Shown piece by piece: positions 11,936 to 22,794 of a stretch of 64,000 bases of DNA; position 1 is the stretch's first letter; every line of letters begins with the position of its first letter. A program made the position numbers and the translations under genes. The notes under the pieces are model-generated. The model saw only the letters and a list, made by a program, of their open reading frames with translations. It made no database searches and was not told where the DNA came from. The DNA comes from Alentia gelatinosa. Lineage: Eukaryota; Annelida; Polychaeta; Phyllodocida; Polynoidae. Location of the stretch: assembly GCA_950022655.1 (NCBI GenBank), contig OX465583.1, positions 11,431,298 through 11,495,297 of the forward strand. Reading direction: 5' to 3'.

Positions 11936-14163
11936 CAGGTGAAATCACTTAACATGGCGATCAGGGGGGGGCGGTCGACGCGGAGAGTGGGAAAAACGTC
12001 TCGCGGCGCCGGGCCCTCGGCCAGGACCACCTCGGAGTCCAGTAAAGCCGCAAGCAACCACAATTTGCGGGCGCAAGCGCCCACAAAAACATCCTTGATC
12101 CTGTGAGGGGAAATAACCGCCCGAGCTCCCGGGCTGTCGGTGGTTATAAGTATAACAGAGCGCTTCACCGGACTGTCCCAAAGTAACGTGGCCGCTATGA
12201 TAATAGCTAGGGCGCCCGTCCACAGACTGGAAAGCGCCACGTTGACCTCTAGGTCAGACCAAGACCACGTGACTGCCTTGGCGCCGACTCGTGCGTGGGC
12301 GGAATCCTTTGCTACAAGTAGCGTCATGAAAACGTGCGCTTGCGGCCGCTGAATCAGATGTTTGCCATTGGCCCGCTCCGCGTAGTGGGTGAACCAGTTG
12401 ACATCTCCCATCAGGGCGGGGCTTATTTGTATGACGTCACAGAAACGAGCTGCCCGTAAAGCTGCGAAGATGCGTGTTGTAAAGCGCCTCGCGTGCCTAA
12501 CGCAGGCGGCGATATGTACGACCCGTCCCGCCAACGACTGGAGCTGGCGGAGAGTAGCATGAGTCTTGTCCCGCCAAGCGCGGCAGATCTCAATTACCTC
12601 GTGTAATTTCTCCGGGGGAATTGAGACGATCATGGCAACCGAATCCACGTGGAAGCCTAGCCTGTGAGGGGAAATAACCGCCCGAGCTCCCGGGCTGTCG
12701 GTGGTTATAAGTATAACCGAGCGCTTCACCGGACTGTCCCAAAGTAACGTGGCCGCTATGATAATAGCTAGGGCGCCCGTCCGCAGACTGGAAGGCACCA
12801 CGTTGACCTCTAGGTCAGACCAAGACCACGTGACTGCCTTGGCGCCGACTCGTGCGTGGGCAGAATCCTTTGCTACAAGTAGCGTCATGAAAACGTGCGC
12901 TTGCGGCCGCTGAATCAGATGTTTGCCATTGGCCCGCTCCGCGTAGTGGGTGAACCAGTTGACATCTCCCATCAGGGCTGGGCTTATTTGCATGACGTCA
13001 CAGAAACGAGCTGCCCGTAAAGCTGCGAAGATGCGTGTTGTAAAGCGCCTCGCGTGCCTAACGCAGGCGGCGATATGTACGACCCGTCCCGCCAACGACT
13101 GGAGCTGGCAGAGAGTAGCATGAGTCTTGTCCCGCCAAGCGCGGCAGATCTCAATTACCTCGTGTAATTTCTCCGGGGGAATTGAGACGATCATGGCAAC
13201 CGAATCCACGTGGAAGCCTAGCCACGTGAGGCTTGTAGTAGGCGGGGAACACTTTTCACGAGCGAGTTGGAGGCCCAAGTCGCGAGCCAAGGCCAGAAAG
13301 GTCGCGTAGGCCCGGTCGGCCTTTTCTTTATTAGGCTCCACCCCGGCGTAGTCGTCTAGGTAGGCCAAGGCCATGATGTCTTGGCCTCGTAGGATGTATA
13401 TGACCGCGTTGGCCACGCGTTGACACGCCACAGAAGAAGTTCTGCAGCCAAAGGCTGGGCAAAGGTCGATGTAAAAATTATCGCCCACCTTGAAACACAT
13501 GAGGGAGGTATCGGCGGGATCGAGCCTTAGCTGGCGGTAGGCTCGGCTCAGATCCGCGGCCCAGAGCCACACCCCCTTTCCTATGATTTCGATATGATTC
13601 AGCAGGTCCCGGATGCTGGGGAGGGTGTATTTTGCAGAACCGCCGAGATACATCCCTTCCGCAATCCCGTCGTTGACGGAGTGTCCCGGGGGGAAAGAGA
13701 GGTCGATTATCACCCTTCTATCGTTGGAGTTTTCTCTCGTCATAAGAGGAGAAACTTGGGTGTGGTCCCCGAAGGGAGGGTCTGACAAAGGCCCCAGAAT
13801 TGCTGCGTGCGATAATTCCGTGTCTGTGAAAACGTCGAGGGCGTCTTTGAAAGCGCGGGCGCTGTGGTGGTTGGTGTAGGTGGGCAGAGGCCAGGTGTCG
13901 GCGTCGTAGCTAACTGGCCACCCGTACCTGAGAAAAGCGCAGACTTCGTAGTCGTGATAACCTTGGAGACGTTTTTCCCACTCTCGAATGTTTAACGCCG
14001 AAACAACATCACACTTAGCACCACAAAAATTATATGTCCCCTCCTCCACAATGCGTGAGTAGAGGTGGGCAAAAACCGGGAATTTAACCTGGCATTCAAA
14101 AGAGGGGGGGGGCCTCCCAACCGGCGACTCCGACGTTGGTTGGACCCGCTTAGGGCGACACAC
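11935..14163 (-). CDS. Reverse transcriptase-RNase H with internal duplication
   Basis: A 742-codon frame. Reverse transcriptase fingers and palm cover about residues 140-300: motif A aspartate in AADLSRAY (D204) and the YLDD catalytic box at 268-271. A thumb/connection and RNase H-like region follows. Residues 315-501 and 502-688 are a tandem, in-frame duplication of 187 residues with about five differences, so the thumb and RNase H region is present twice. The second RNase H aspartate is visible in TTDSPGARA, but the usual first aspartate block is not obvious. The first codon of the frame is GTG, not ATG. The frame stays open upstream past the gag stop, so expression by frameshift or overlap is possible. 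An active enzyme is unlikely. Confidence 0.9.
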   Translation of the reverse strand: MCRPKRVQPTSESPVGRPPPSFECQVKFPVFAHLYSRIVEEGTYNFCGAKCDVVSALNIREWEKRLQGYHDYEVCAFLRYGWPVSYDADTWPLPTYTNHHSARAFKDALDVFTDTELSHAAILGPLSDPPFGDHTQVSPLMTRENSNDRRVIIDLSFPPGHSVNDGIAEGMYLGGSAKYTLPSIRDLLNHIEIIGKGVWLWAADLSRAYRQLRLDPADTSLMCFKVGDNFYIDLCPAFGCRTSSVACQRVANAVIYILRGQDIMALAYLDDYAGVEPNKEKADRAYATFLALARDLGLQLAREKCSPPTTSLTWLGFHVDSVAMIVSIPPEKLHEVIEICRAWRDKTHATLCQLQSLAGRVVHIAACVRHARRFTTRIFAALRAARFCDVMQISPALMGDVNWFTHYAERANGKHLIQRPQAHVFMTLLVAKDSAHARVGAKAVTWSWSDLEVNVVPSSLRTGALAIIIAATLLWDSPVKRSVILITTDSPGARAVISPHRLGFHVDSVAMIVSIPPEKLHEVIEICRAWRDKTHATLRQLQSLAGRVVHIAACVRHARRFTTRIFAALRAARFCDVIQISPALMGDVNWFTHYAERANGKHLIQRPQAHVFMTLLVAKDSAHARVGAKAVTWSWSDLEVNVALSSLWTGALAIIIAATLLWDSPVKRSVILITTDSPGARAVISPHRIKDVFVGACARKLWLLAALLDSEVVLAEGPAPRDVFPTLRVDRPPLIAMLSDFT
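12100..13221. repeat. 561-bp tandem duplication inside RT ORF
   Basis: 12100-12660 and 12661-13221 are tandem copies, nearly identical. The junction joins ...GTGGAAGCCTAG to CCTGTGAGGGG. The unique flanks read GATCCTGTGAGG on one side and CTAGCCACGTGAGG on the other, a small CC/GTGAGG microhomology. 561 is divisible by three, so the reading frame is kept. Confidence 0.95.
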
Positions 14164-14233
14164 GTGACCAATAATCGGGTTGTCCGTCCCGTGGTCACTC
14201 AGACAGTGTGGATCGCCCCCCTCAGGGGGGTAC

Positions 14234-15382
14234 TCAGGCTGAGTTGAAGGGGGTTGCGGCAGACCCTCGGCCTGCCACAGGCCTAAAGGGCGTGGCCTTG
14301 GCAGGTGTAGGCTGAGCTGTGGTGGATTGGTGTCGCTGCTTAATGCGACACTCCTGGATCATGTGGGGATGGTGAAGTCCTAGAATGGAGTGGCAATATT
14401 CGCAAATATGGCTGACAAGCCCCCCATCAGCATTGGTATGGGGGGGTGTTGAGGTGCACCCCTTAGCCGAGTTATAATCCGCGCAAGGGGGGTTGGTGAG
14501 GACTTGCTTCGATTTCTGACGTTTGGTGGACTCAACATCCTGCTTTTGTAGACGGGAATTCTCAGACCGTGATATAGCGGTCCTGAGGTGCTGTATTTGG
14601 TTATCGCTGGCCCAGCCGTCAGGGAAACGTCCCTCTTGTATCCTCGCAAACGTCTCCTCACTCCAGCGCCTCACTGAGGAGAAATCGTAGTCGAGGGAAT
14701 CTTCGACTACCTCACGGAGATGCTGAAGTAGATGCGGCTTAATGGCCGTATCTGTGTCGGTGTCGTCTATCATCCGAAGTATCCCCCAAACATATTCCTG
14801 GATGTTCAGAGATCCCAAAGACGTTTTTTCCTTCTTTAAACCTTTGAATACGTACTGAAACGGCTGATAGCGCTTACCGTTAATAGGACGCAAAACGTGG
14901 CTGGGGTGTTGGAGAATGCGTTGGATCTCGTCGTTGAGGGTTGTGTCCAGGTAACGCGGGGTTGCAGCACTCTTAGTCTCCCAGGCACTCGGCTGCCGCG
15001 CGAGGTATGACGTCACGAAGTCCTGTTGAGTTCCCGCGCTTAGTGGGACCTGGATCTGGGTCCCGGGAACGACGCCATTTTGAAAACTTTGAGCTGTAAC
15101 TGTCTTCTGTATGGGAATCGTTTCACTTACTGTGTTTCCCTGTGGCGGTTGCGCTTGTGCGTTGATGGTAATTTGCTCCTGCACTTGGGGGGTCTCGGAA
15201 ACGTTTTTGGCGGCTTTTGCACTCTGGGTATTAATGAAACCCATGATGGCGTTTTTCATTTCTTCGACTTGTCCTTGTAACGCGTCGATCCTTTTATCGG
15301 CTTTAGTCTGCCTCGTAGTTGTAGGAACCGCGCTTTTCTGGACTCTCGTTTTTCCCGCAGTCGCTGACTTCTTCGGCGGCAT
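14234..15382 (-). CDS. Gag-like protein with zinc-binding C-terminus
   Basis: 382 residues, starting at ATG 15382. The N-terminus is basic, followed by a short heptad-like region (about 30-50) and a Q/T/V-rich low-complexity stretch (about 60-120). A conserved core (about 145-270) contains YVFKGLKKEKTSLGSLNIQ and SVRRWSEETFARIQ. It ends in a Cys/His cluster: C300, C309, H315, C327, C330, H340, C345. The core and Cys/His cluster align with the ORF at 38415-39593. The probable role is the nucleic-acid-binding structural protein of the retrotransposon. The frame is intact. Confidence 0.8.
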   Translation of the reverse strand: MPPKKSATAGKTRVQKSAVPTTTRQTKADKRIDALQGQVEEMKNAIMGFINTQSAKAAKNVSETPQVQEQITINAQAQPPQGNTVSETIPIQKTVTAQSFQNGVVPGTQIQVPLSAGTQQDFVTSYLARQPSAWETKSAATPRYLDTTLNDEIQRILQHPSHVLRPINGKRYQPFQYVFKGLKKEKTSLGSLNIQEYVWGILRMIDDTDTDTAIKPHLLQHLREVVEDSLDYDFSSVRRWSEETFARIQEGRFPDGWASDNQIQHLRTAISRSENSRLQKQDVESTKRQKSKQVLTNPPCADYNSAKGCTSTPPHTNADGGLVSHICEYCHSILGLHHPHMIQECRIKQRHQSTTAQPTPAKATPFRPVAGRGSAATPFNSA

Positions 15383-15735
15383 GGTTGATGCGTTTTCCTG
15401 ACAGATCTAAAGTGTAATTCCACCGTGAAACACCGGAGCAAAATTTAAACGTCTTCTTGAGATAAAGTTCGAAGTGAAGACTGGAGGTCACGTGACCGAG
15501 CATGGTCTTATAAACGTCCGATAGGGTGCGCATGTGTCTATGAAAGCGCCCTCTGTATTCATTACTGTTCACAAGTTCGCTCTAATGATGTGAGGGGGCA
15601 CAAGTTAACGACCTTTCCCACTTGCATCTAGATTAAAGGAAAATGAAGAGATCTATGAGGCATTGTGGCTAATTCGTTGGCTGTAATGCGGCAGGAGAGG
15701 ATTACACTCTCCAACAGCCTTCCCATATGCCACCA

Positions 15736-16376
15736 GGGGGCTGTTTTTAAAACTAAGAACGATAGTGGTTGAATGACTACGATTAGGACCTACCACAACG
15801 ATACTGACTAGGATGTCTTTGTCAGTCCGTGTTTTAAACGTGGTCCTACAGAAACGATCAAATCTTAATCGTTCAAGCCTTTCTGATCCTAGTTAAAGGC
15901 ATGTCCTAGTGAACAACCAATCAGATTGAGTTTTAAAGTCACATGGCTAAACACTAGGATTGTCTTTAGTCAATGACTAAAGATATTACTCGTGGAGGAA
16001 GGATCTTGGTGGAGGACAATGCAATACCATTTTACAACTAAGCATCCTTTGTGCCTCTGCAATGGATTTATTTCAAGGGAAATATAATAATGTAATCCAA
16101 CTACACTTTAAGAAGCCATTACAAGCCATTACAAGCTGAGAGTACGACACCCCCTGGGGTTGTCTTCCAATAAGACAGATAATGGAGGTAGGACAGGCCC
16201 ATGGACGATGTGGATCACGATCACGATTTTTTAAAACACCCAAAATAAAGATATTTTTTCTAATGGTTGTGTAGGAATGTCCTCCATAAAGACGGAACAC
16301 TTTAGGTAATGAGAATGCATCAAGGACCACGATAGGACCAAATCTTTTATCGTTCTTAGTTTTAAAAACAGGTCCC
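15736..16376. mobile_element. TIR element, GGGGGCTGTTTTTAAAAC ends
   Basis: The left terminus is GCTGTTTTTAAAACTAAGAA and the right terminus is its complement at about 16348-16376. About 640 bp, with no ORF. A second, shorter member with the same termini follows immediately, so the two are head-to-tail neighbours. Confidence 0.7.
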
Positions 16377-16888
16377 TGGGGGCTGTTTTTAAAACTAAGA
16401 ACGATATTGGCTAAAAGAGTACGATTAGGACTAACCTCAAACGACAGTTACCACGATCGAGTGTCAGTCCGTTTTTAAACGTGGTCTCCATAATTCCAGG
16501 ATATCTTTTGCGATTTATATTGTTTGCTTTTTTCGTTTCTTAGTGGAAAATGTTTTGTTATGAAGGATCAAACCCACCTAGAAACGGACCTAAAACACGG
16601 TAGAATTTGTGAAATTTTCAAACATTAGAATAAAGATATTTTCTTGTAAGACTGTCCTCTTTAAAGAGAGATCACTTTAGGTAACGAGAATGAAACAAAG
16701 ACCACTTAGCAACGGACCTGAAAAAAGGTAAAATTTGTTATCTTTCAAAATACTAAGAATAAAGATATTTTAAAGATCGTCTTATAAGACAGTCCTCCAT
16801 AAAGACAGATCCGGTTAGGTAACGAGAATGCAACAAAGACCACGATAAGATCAATTCTTTTATCGTTCTCGGTTTTAAAAACACCTCC
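16377..16888. mobile_element. Second member of the same TIR family
   Basis: The left terminus starts at 16378 with GGCTGTTTTTAAAACTAAGA and the right terminus ends near 16888 with GGTTTTAAAAACACCTCCC. About 510 bp, with no coding capacity. Confidence 0.7.
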
Positions 16889-17017
16889 CTGACTCACTTT
16901 CCAGGGAGGTATATCACAGTCACGACAATCTTAGATAGTGATTGTCTAAGATCGCCCAATGAATGTACGACAATGGATGGCAGGTTTCTTAAAGACATGG
17001 TTGGAGGCACCCCTCTC

Positions 17018-17310
17018 ATAAGATCTCACACTCTCTGAGTCGTATTCTGTACAAGGGTCTTACTACGCTCTATGGGAGAAGAATTCTTAACGAACTAGGC
17101 TTAGAGCCTTGAGAATCCACTGGCACACAGTATTCCTGCTAGGTGGCATCATTGAGATTATAGGAATTTTTGGGTTGCATTGATGTACATCTTAAGCATG
17201 GTCGGCAGGCCAGTGGATTTTCAAGGCTCTAAGCCTAGTTGGTTAAGAATTCTTCTCCATAGAACGTAATGAGAGTACAGAATACGACTTAGAAAGTGTG
17301 AGATCTTATG
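17018..17310. mobile_element. Foldback element, ~100-bp arms
   Basis: The left arm (about 17018-17121) and right arm (about 17211-17310) are inverted copies sharing GAAGAATTCTTAACGAACTA and its near-complement. An 85-base spacer separates them. The outer ends are GATCTCACACT and AGTGTGAGATC. Confidence 0.7.
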
Positions 17311-17689
17311 AGAGGGACCACGCCAGAGGAGATCGGCGCCAAACCGGTCGTTCTCAACGATTATCTTAGAAAAAGCATAGAAGTAGGTATGGTATTTTTC
17401 AATTATTTTTCAATTATGTAAATATGTGCAGTGTGCGTTGCATGAGCAGCGATGCGAGAGTGAGGGGTGTCACTTCGGGGCGTGTATAAGCGGAGAGGGG
17501 TGCAGTGCATGTTTGTTTGTGAGTATTTCGTACTGCGGAGCTCAATGACCCACCAGAAGCCACAAACCTCTGCCGAACCAATTAAGACAATTATTATAAT
17601 TGATGCTTACAGATTGGAGAAGCACTGCAGTAGGTTTTCCGATAGTAGGAGACTAGTGCAGTGTCCGTAGTTATCAACTATGAAATGAG

Positions 17690-18060
17690 TCCTGTCATTT
17701 AATCACAAGACTTTCTGTCTATAAGCGGATACTATGGAGAAACCAAACAAGAGTTAGTCAGGTTGTTGTTTATCGCACAATGGCAAGATCGCGTATTTCG
17801 GCGTGAGGCGAAGCCGAGAGCAGTAATACGCGATCTTGCAGAAGTGCGATGAACAATAACACAACTAATTCGAGTTTGGTTTAGAATTTATCCTACCCCG
17901 CCCGTCTAAATTACTTCTACATTAACAGATGACGTCATTTGTGAAGTGTATCCCACTAGAGCGATATTTTTCATTTTTCTGAACTCCAGACCGAATACAG
18001 TGACCGAATGTTAAACCTATGGAGTTTTTTATTAGGGGTAGGATAAGACCTATTTCCATT
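17690..18060. mobile_element. Foldback element, GTAGGATAA superfamily
   Basis: A central hairpin contains GCGAAGCCGAGAGCAGTAAT and arms ending in ACGCGATCTTGC. It is followed by the conserved flank (TTATCCTACCCCGCCC ... TATGGAGTTTTTTATTAGG). An inverted copy lies at 53840-54170. Shared flanking blocks link it to the copies near 32727-33907, 47000-47180, 54630-54780, 56440-56720 and 59290-59710. Confidence 0.65.
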
Positions 18061-18267
18061 ATAGAGTTCAGGAGGTCATCCTGGTGATCATGGATTGAGG
18101 AGGAGTCGTTCAGATGTGGATGTGCTAATCTAGGGCGTGCCTGTGATACTGCCGGGTGTCAATTAGCCCTGGCTAATTAGGCGAGTGATTTCCTGTATCT
18201 CTGTCCAGGATGCGCCCTTTGTGCCCTGAAAACCACTCCCAGCCATTTCTAAGCTCATACGTTGTAA

Positions 18268-18797
18268 GCTGATGAGTTACACAAAAGATGTCAAGTTGAA
18301 ACATTGGAATATAGACGTATGTACCTTAAGATGGTTTACATGCAAAGATATGCAAAAAACCCAGAACTAGAGATCAGAATAAGCGAAATGTAAAGTTGAA
18401 GCGACCAAGAACTAGTTTCTTTAGAAAGAACCCCCTCTATGAGGGCATGTGGTTGTGGAATGATCTGCCTATGGTTGTTCAAGATAGCACCACGATGTAC
18501 TCGTATAAAAACTATGTTAGAGCGAAATGTAAGGTTGTTCTAGACCAATGAAAATGTTAAGATGAACATATATGAATGGTCAAGATAGTACTATCAATAT
18601 TGCTATTTTCATAATCTCATCTCATTTTATCATTCATGTTCTTCATACCTATAATAACCATCGTATAACTATGTACCCATTAGAAGCACAGGGTAGTAGA
18701 CTGTTATATTGTTGTAAACTGATTGCCGATGGGCATACAAAACCTGATGATTGCAGACTGCCTGTATCACTTTGTGCAAATTAAAAAAAAAAAAAAA
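18268..18797 (+). mobile_element. 5'-truncated non-LTR retrotransposon
   Basis: The coding remnant has two overlapping frames separated by a frameshift near 18380. The first contains ETLEYRRMYLKMVYMQRY. The second contains FFRKNPLYEGMWLWNDLP and ends at TGA 18549-18551. Both blocks are characteristic of the C-terminus of Jockey/CR1/L2-type reverse transcriptase ORFs. A 3' UTR of about 230 bp ends in a 15-base poly(A) run at 18783-18797. A poly(A) tail and loss of the 5' end are the hallmarks of target-primed reverse transcription. I did not find a convincing target-site duplication. Confidence 0.8.
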
Positions 18798-18871
18798 TTT
18801 AAAAAAAGCTGGTGACAGGTGATACTCCAAGTAGTATATAAATTGCGACTATTTAACTGGTAGTAGCTCTA

Positions 18872-20575
18872 TTACACGGCATTTACACTAGACGATTCTG
18901 GCCGGCGATTCTGGGGCCCGTTTCTCAATCTAAGATCGTACATGTAGACCCTTTTCTGTAAGCCATAGAAACCCAGGGACGATGTGGGTCAATTTTAATC
19001 AACACTCATGGACGACCTTATGGATGACTAATACTGTCTTAGCGAACAGACTTAGTTATTAGAACGTTTAGAGTTTAGAGTGGTCACATTGAACTTTCGG
19101 TGTGCTTCCAGAAAACTATCCCTTTACTATCTGCATGCTGTTCACTGTGATAGTGAGAACAGAGCAGGGAGCCAGTGTCTCAGGGTCTTAGAGGTGTACC
19201 CAGCTGACCATGACCAATCACTCAAGACCCAAAATACCTGATTGACCTACTGCTTGATATGTTTGGATGCTAGACTCAGGCAGATGAAGAAATAGCACCT
19301 TGACTGGGTGCAAGTGGGTTACAGAAAACTATCCATAGACTGAATCTAACCCAAACCTTAACTGTTATTCATTTATAATTACACGCTCATTCATCCATGA
19401 AGAACATCCTATTTGCTCCTAGTTATTAAATGATAACCCTTGAATAGGGTGAAGAAAGGGGTCTTCATGTATGATCCTAGAATATGAAACAGGCCCCTGG
19501 GGTTCGTTTGATATCGGACGAACGATAGTTAGCCTGGACGATACGATCTATGAAGCGAGGGGGGACGTCAGGGACGATTCAAGCTAAATATCGTTCAATA
19601 AGTTTGATCGTGGGTGTGCTGTTGGATCCCTCCTGGAAAGGGTCGTACATTTGACATACATCGTTTGTGGCGATAGGTCGTGACACCTACATATAGGCCT
19701 TTTTCCATAGGCCGGTGTCGCACGTTATCTGCTTAGTTACGGCACGGCTGAAGCCAAACATTCCCCTGACAACGTATACTTTAGCATTGGATCACTGAGT
19801 GTATAAGCGTAATACGTTTATAATACCCATGCACATTAATTCCATAGACATAAAAGCGATTGCATCATATTCTGTGATATTCCAGCTCCAATTTGGTGTA
19901 TCACACATGCATATCACCTCAATGATACCATAGATATACCTTAGATAAGACAGGGACACCGAAACTACATACACTGTAATACCTTGGCAGGCCTAGCTAT
20001 AATATGCTTATCTTTCTCCAAGTTTAAACCAAAACAATTATCAACCATAAAGTTTAGACAGCTCAGACTCGTTGATACAATACTCTAGTTTGTTCCAGCA
20101 ATTGAATCTGTCGGAAAACAACACTCCTGCAATCACACCCACCGTTCACACTTTAGGTGTGATTGCTGTGTTCTCTATACACATATAGCCAGACTCGGCC
20201 AGGTTTGTCCGAGCGGCCGCGTAACTAGGCAGTGGGCCGTTAGGCGGCGCTGAACGGCAACACCTGTATTGAAGGGTGGGAGAAAATAGTACCAACAACT
20301 ACCACAGGTGGTGCCACCATTTAATATTCGTCCAGAAATTATTATCGATCCTTTCTTATTAAACGAGCCTTATAGCATACTCTCACAAGGTACCGATTCA
20401 GGGTAAAAGAAAGTCCTGAAAATCGTTTCAGAACTTCACAGAGTGATTCTAACAGTGTTGATATGTTCTTTAGTCCATCCTGAGGTCGAATTTTGCGGTG
20501 GACACCACCTGATGACTATTGGCTTGACGATCTAGAGTCACCACGTATTTAGTCTAATGTAAACGCCAGATGACT
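18872..20575. mobile_element. TIR element with nested insertions
   Basis: The left end TTTACACTAGACGATTCTGG and right end TTTAGTCTAATGTAAACGCC match the termini of the 9664-10357 element. The interior holds unrelated repeats, including a copy of the dispersed family at about 19080-19430 and a GGACGAACGATAG element near 19500, so it is a nest. Confidence 0.5.
19080..19435. repeat. Dispersed ~350-bp family, copy 1
   Basis: Diagnostic blocks are GACCATGACCAATCACTCAA, TAGACTCAGGCAG and GTGGGTTACAGAAAAC. Other copies lie at 32190-32545 (+), about 55280-55465 (inverted), and as an inverted pair at 62565-63300. It has no ORF. Confidence 0.7.
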
Positions 20576-21108
20576 TTGCTTAGTATGTGGTATGATAATA
20601 CTGCATTTGACGATAGCAAAAATGTTGTGTTCACAAGTAACTTAGAATAACGGGCGTCAAGGTTTTTTGTTATTTTTTTTAGAAAGATTGTATTGGGGTA
20701 CTTACCTGTTCTGACATATCAAGAGGGGTGTTTTTCAATCATGGCAGCAGTTAATAACGACCGTTCCCAGGCGTCAGTGTCCGATCGTAGAGGATCATCC
20801 AATGATTGTTGTGCTACGCCATGTCAGGAGGTTTACGGTGCGCTATAGTCGTAACTTTGTCGGTCAAAGTGTCTCAACCAACAACATATCGTACAGATAT
20901 AAAGGGTGGTTGTAGGTCTCTTTTTTTCAGCTGCTTAAATTTATTGAAATTTTTTGGGAGAATTTTTCTAAACCACCATGTTTTTTCGTTTGAATTTGAA
21001 ACATCGGGCTATCGTTCGGATATCGTTCATGCACTCTCCTAGCAGATCTTCCGCGGTGTAGAGCGCGGAATATCTGCTGGCAGAGTGAAGTAAATTAGCT
21101 CATGTGAG
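20575..21108. other. No gene; small hairpin at ~21039-21085
   Basis: Intergenic sequence. A short hairpin is formed by AGCAGATCTTCCGCG and CGCGGAATATCTGCT. Similar fragments occur near 45117 and 57709, so it belongs to a low-copy repeat. Confidence 0.4.
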
Positions 21109-21448
21109 GGTAAAGCCCAATGCCCATCTACCGATTTCTGAACATTCATGTATATTCGTCGGCGACAAACGGACGGTAATTTGTCTCAGCAAAGGCATCC
21201 TAAGGGAGTAGGCCGTAGTCGGTAGATGTAGGACAGCTAGGCAAGGGTGAGCCACCGATTAGTGAACCTCCTCCTTCGGTAAGTGTAGACTGATTTGCTT
21301 GGGACGAATACTCACCACCCCATCTCTTGGAGGGCCGCCGGCCGAGCGAGGGGTTACGTAATTTGACTGCGACAAGTTGACCGATTCCTATACGATTTGG
21401 GAACTAATTGTTCATCCCTGAATCGGTAGATGGGTATTAGGCTTAAAG
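21109..21448. mobile_element. Foldback, TCTACCGATT ends
   Basis: The left end AAGCCCAATGCCCATCTACC and the right end GGTAGATGGGTATTAGGCTT are near-perfect complements flanking about 300 bp. Confidence 0.55.
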
Positions 21449-22440
21449 CTACACTGGCCACCAGAGCAGCATTTGCTATGACGAAATTCAAACGCCGATA
21501 TCTTCGGAACGGTCTTCTTCATATTTGGTACGATTATAGGTTATATGTATCCCTTACTCGTGTAAGAATTTCATGGCTTAATTCCATCAGGAAGGGGGAA
21601 AATCCTCTATATATACGCACAGTGAGTTCGACTTTTACTGTCTAAGTATGATACTTTTAGCGGCGATCTCCCATGGCGCACTACGACACCGTCTATAGCA
21701 CACCGGCCATCACGTGTCGTCCAAACTGTCGTGATATCGCTGGTAGATCGTGGGGCGATCATCGATCGTAGAAGAAGTGTGACAGTGGCTCACACTGCCA
21801 AACCCAATACGCGAAGTTCCCAATTCGGAGAAATATGTGTTTGCTTGTGTGATAACGAAACATACGGCAGTGATATTATCAATCATAATCCAGGGAATAT
21901 TCTACCCCCTGTATTTACCCATACTAACCCAACTTTATTGATATTGTTGTTATCTGTAAAGGAAATCCATTTGGGCTCTGCTTATTGCCAGAAAAAGTTA
22001 TGTACGGAGAGAGCAAAAAAATTATATTAAAACAAAAGAAAAATGAATCTACCATGATACATGATACATTCAGTCGCCTTTATAGTGTGAATTTCCATTA
22101 GGAAGTTCTAAGGGTGTCCATGAGTATGAGGATTCCCTACCCCCACATACCTTAAAGTCACCTTGCAAGATTAGGAATAGATAACACAGTCGCAGTCACC
22201 TTGGGAGTGATAGGTATATGTGAGCACCTACAAGTAATATTGAACAACGACCGCTGCATCCGTAAAGGGTTGCGCAATTGTAGAGCTTGCCGTCAATTAG
22301 TGAGGTTTTGTTGCCGAGCTCTGCTACACATTCCAACGGACTACGAAATTCAAAAATGTATGAATTTATGAGCACATTGTAGAACACCGTGGCCCTATCG
22401 GCTTATCACAGAGCATGGCGACGCAAAAGCTGATGAGCTA
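21449..22440. other. No gene seen
   Basis: Open frames of 70-100 codons here (for example 21731-22030) resemble no family I recognise. The left edge contains the recurrent GCTACACTGGCC block, also seen near 35310, 37065 and 48495. Confidence 0.35.
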
Positions 22441-22682
22441 TAAGGGTGGCATCCAGCAACCACGACAAGGCTACGACAAGTGCAGACAAGAAAGTTCCAA
22501 TCGGTGCTTGGCACAGCCTTATCGTAAGAAGGGGGCTTTACGACAGCATTGTCGGGGCGTGTCAGGAAGTGCACGCTCCACCAAAATTTCCTATTGTAGA
22601 CCTCTGTGACATGCTACCGACACGCCATGACACTCCACGACAAGGGTCCAGTCATGGGAAAAATCGAACATGCTCGATGTTG
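22441..22682. mobile_element. GTCG-rich MITE, left half (split)
   Basis: This matches the left half of the 5247-5668 reference copy up to its central palindrome, then stops at 22682. The right half resumes at 30441 after a 7.7-kb insertion. The last 17 bases, GAACATGCTCGATGTTG, are repeated at 30424-30440. Confidence 0.85.
22666..22682. repeat. Target-site duplication, left copy
   Basis: GAACATGCTCGATGTTG, identical to 30424-30440. The reference MITE at 5452-5464 has the single, unduplicated counterpart, so this is the duplicated target of the retrotransposon insertion. Confidence 0.9.
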
Positions 22683-22686
22683 AATG

Positions 22687-22794
22687 ATGTAACTTTTTCG
22701 TTCCGTTAGACGCCATTACAGAGTCTGTGGTTGGAAAAAAAATTTTCCAACCACAGACTCTGTAATGGCGTCTAACGGAACGAAAAAGTTACAT
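22687..22794. repeat. Perfect palindrome, 52-bp arms, 3' terminus
   Basis: 22687-22738 and 22743-22794 are exact complements around a 4-base AAAA centre. It starts four bases from the target-site duplication, at the 3' end of the non-LTR element. The transcript would fold into a 52-bp stem. A related sequence containing ACGGAACGAAAAA is at about 43984-44030. Confidence 0.9.

Larger units (their letters stand above)
11023..15570 (-). mobile_element. DIRS/Ngaro-type tyrosine-recombinase retrotransposon
   Basis: In minus-strand order it carries a gag-like ORF (15382-14234), a reverse transcriptase-RNase H ORF (14163-11935) and a tyrosine recombinase (about 11935-11023). That order defines the DIRS/Ngaro group, which integrates with a tyrosine recombinase instead of a DDE integrase. 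The gag-like protein and recombinase resemble those of the complete Ngaro-type element at 38231-43539, so the two are related families. Terminal repeats were not identified. The recombinase is broken and the RT ORF carries an internal duplication, so this copy is inactive. Confidence 0.85.

Noticed and set aside
10357..15760. Search for split or inverted terminal repeats of the first DIRS-type element.
   Set aside because: Only weak similarity (TTCTAATGAT) was seen between the two flanks. That is not enough to call termini.
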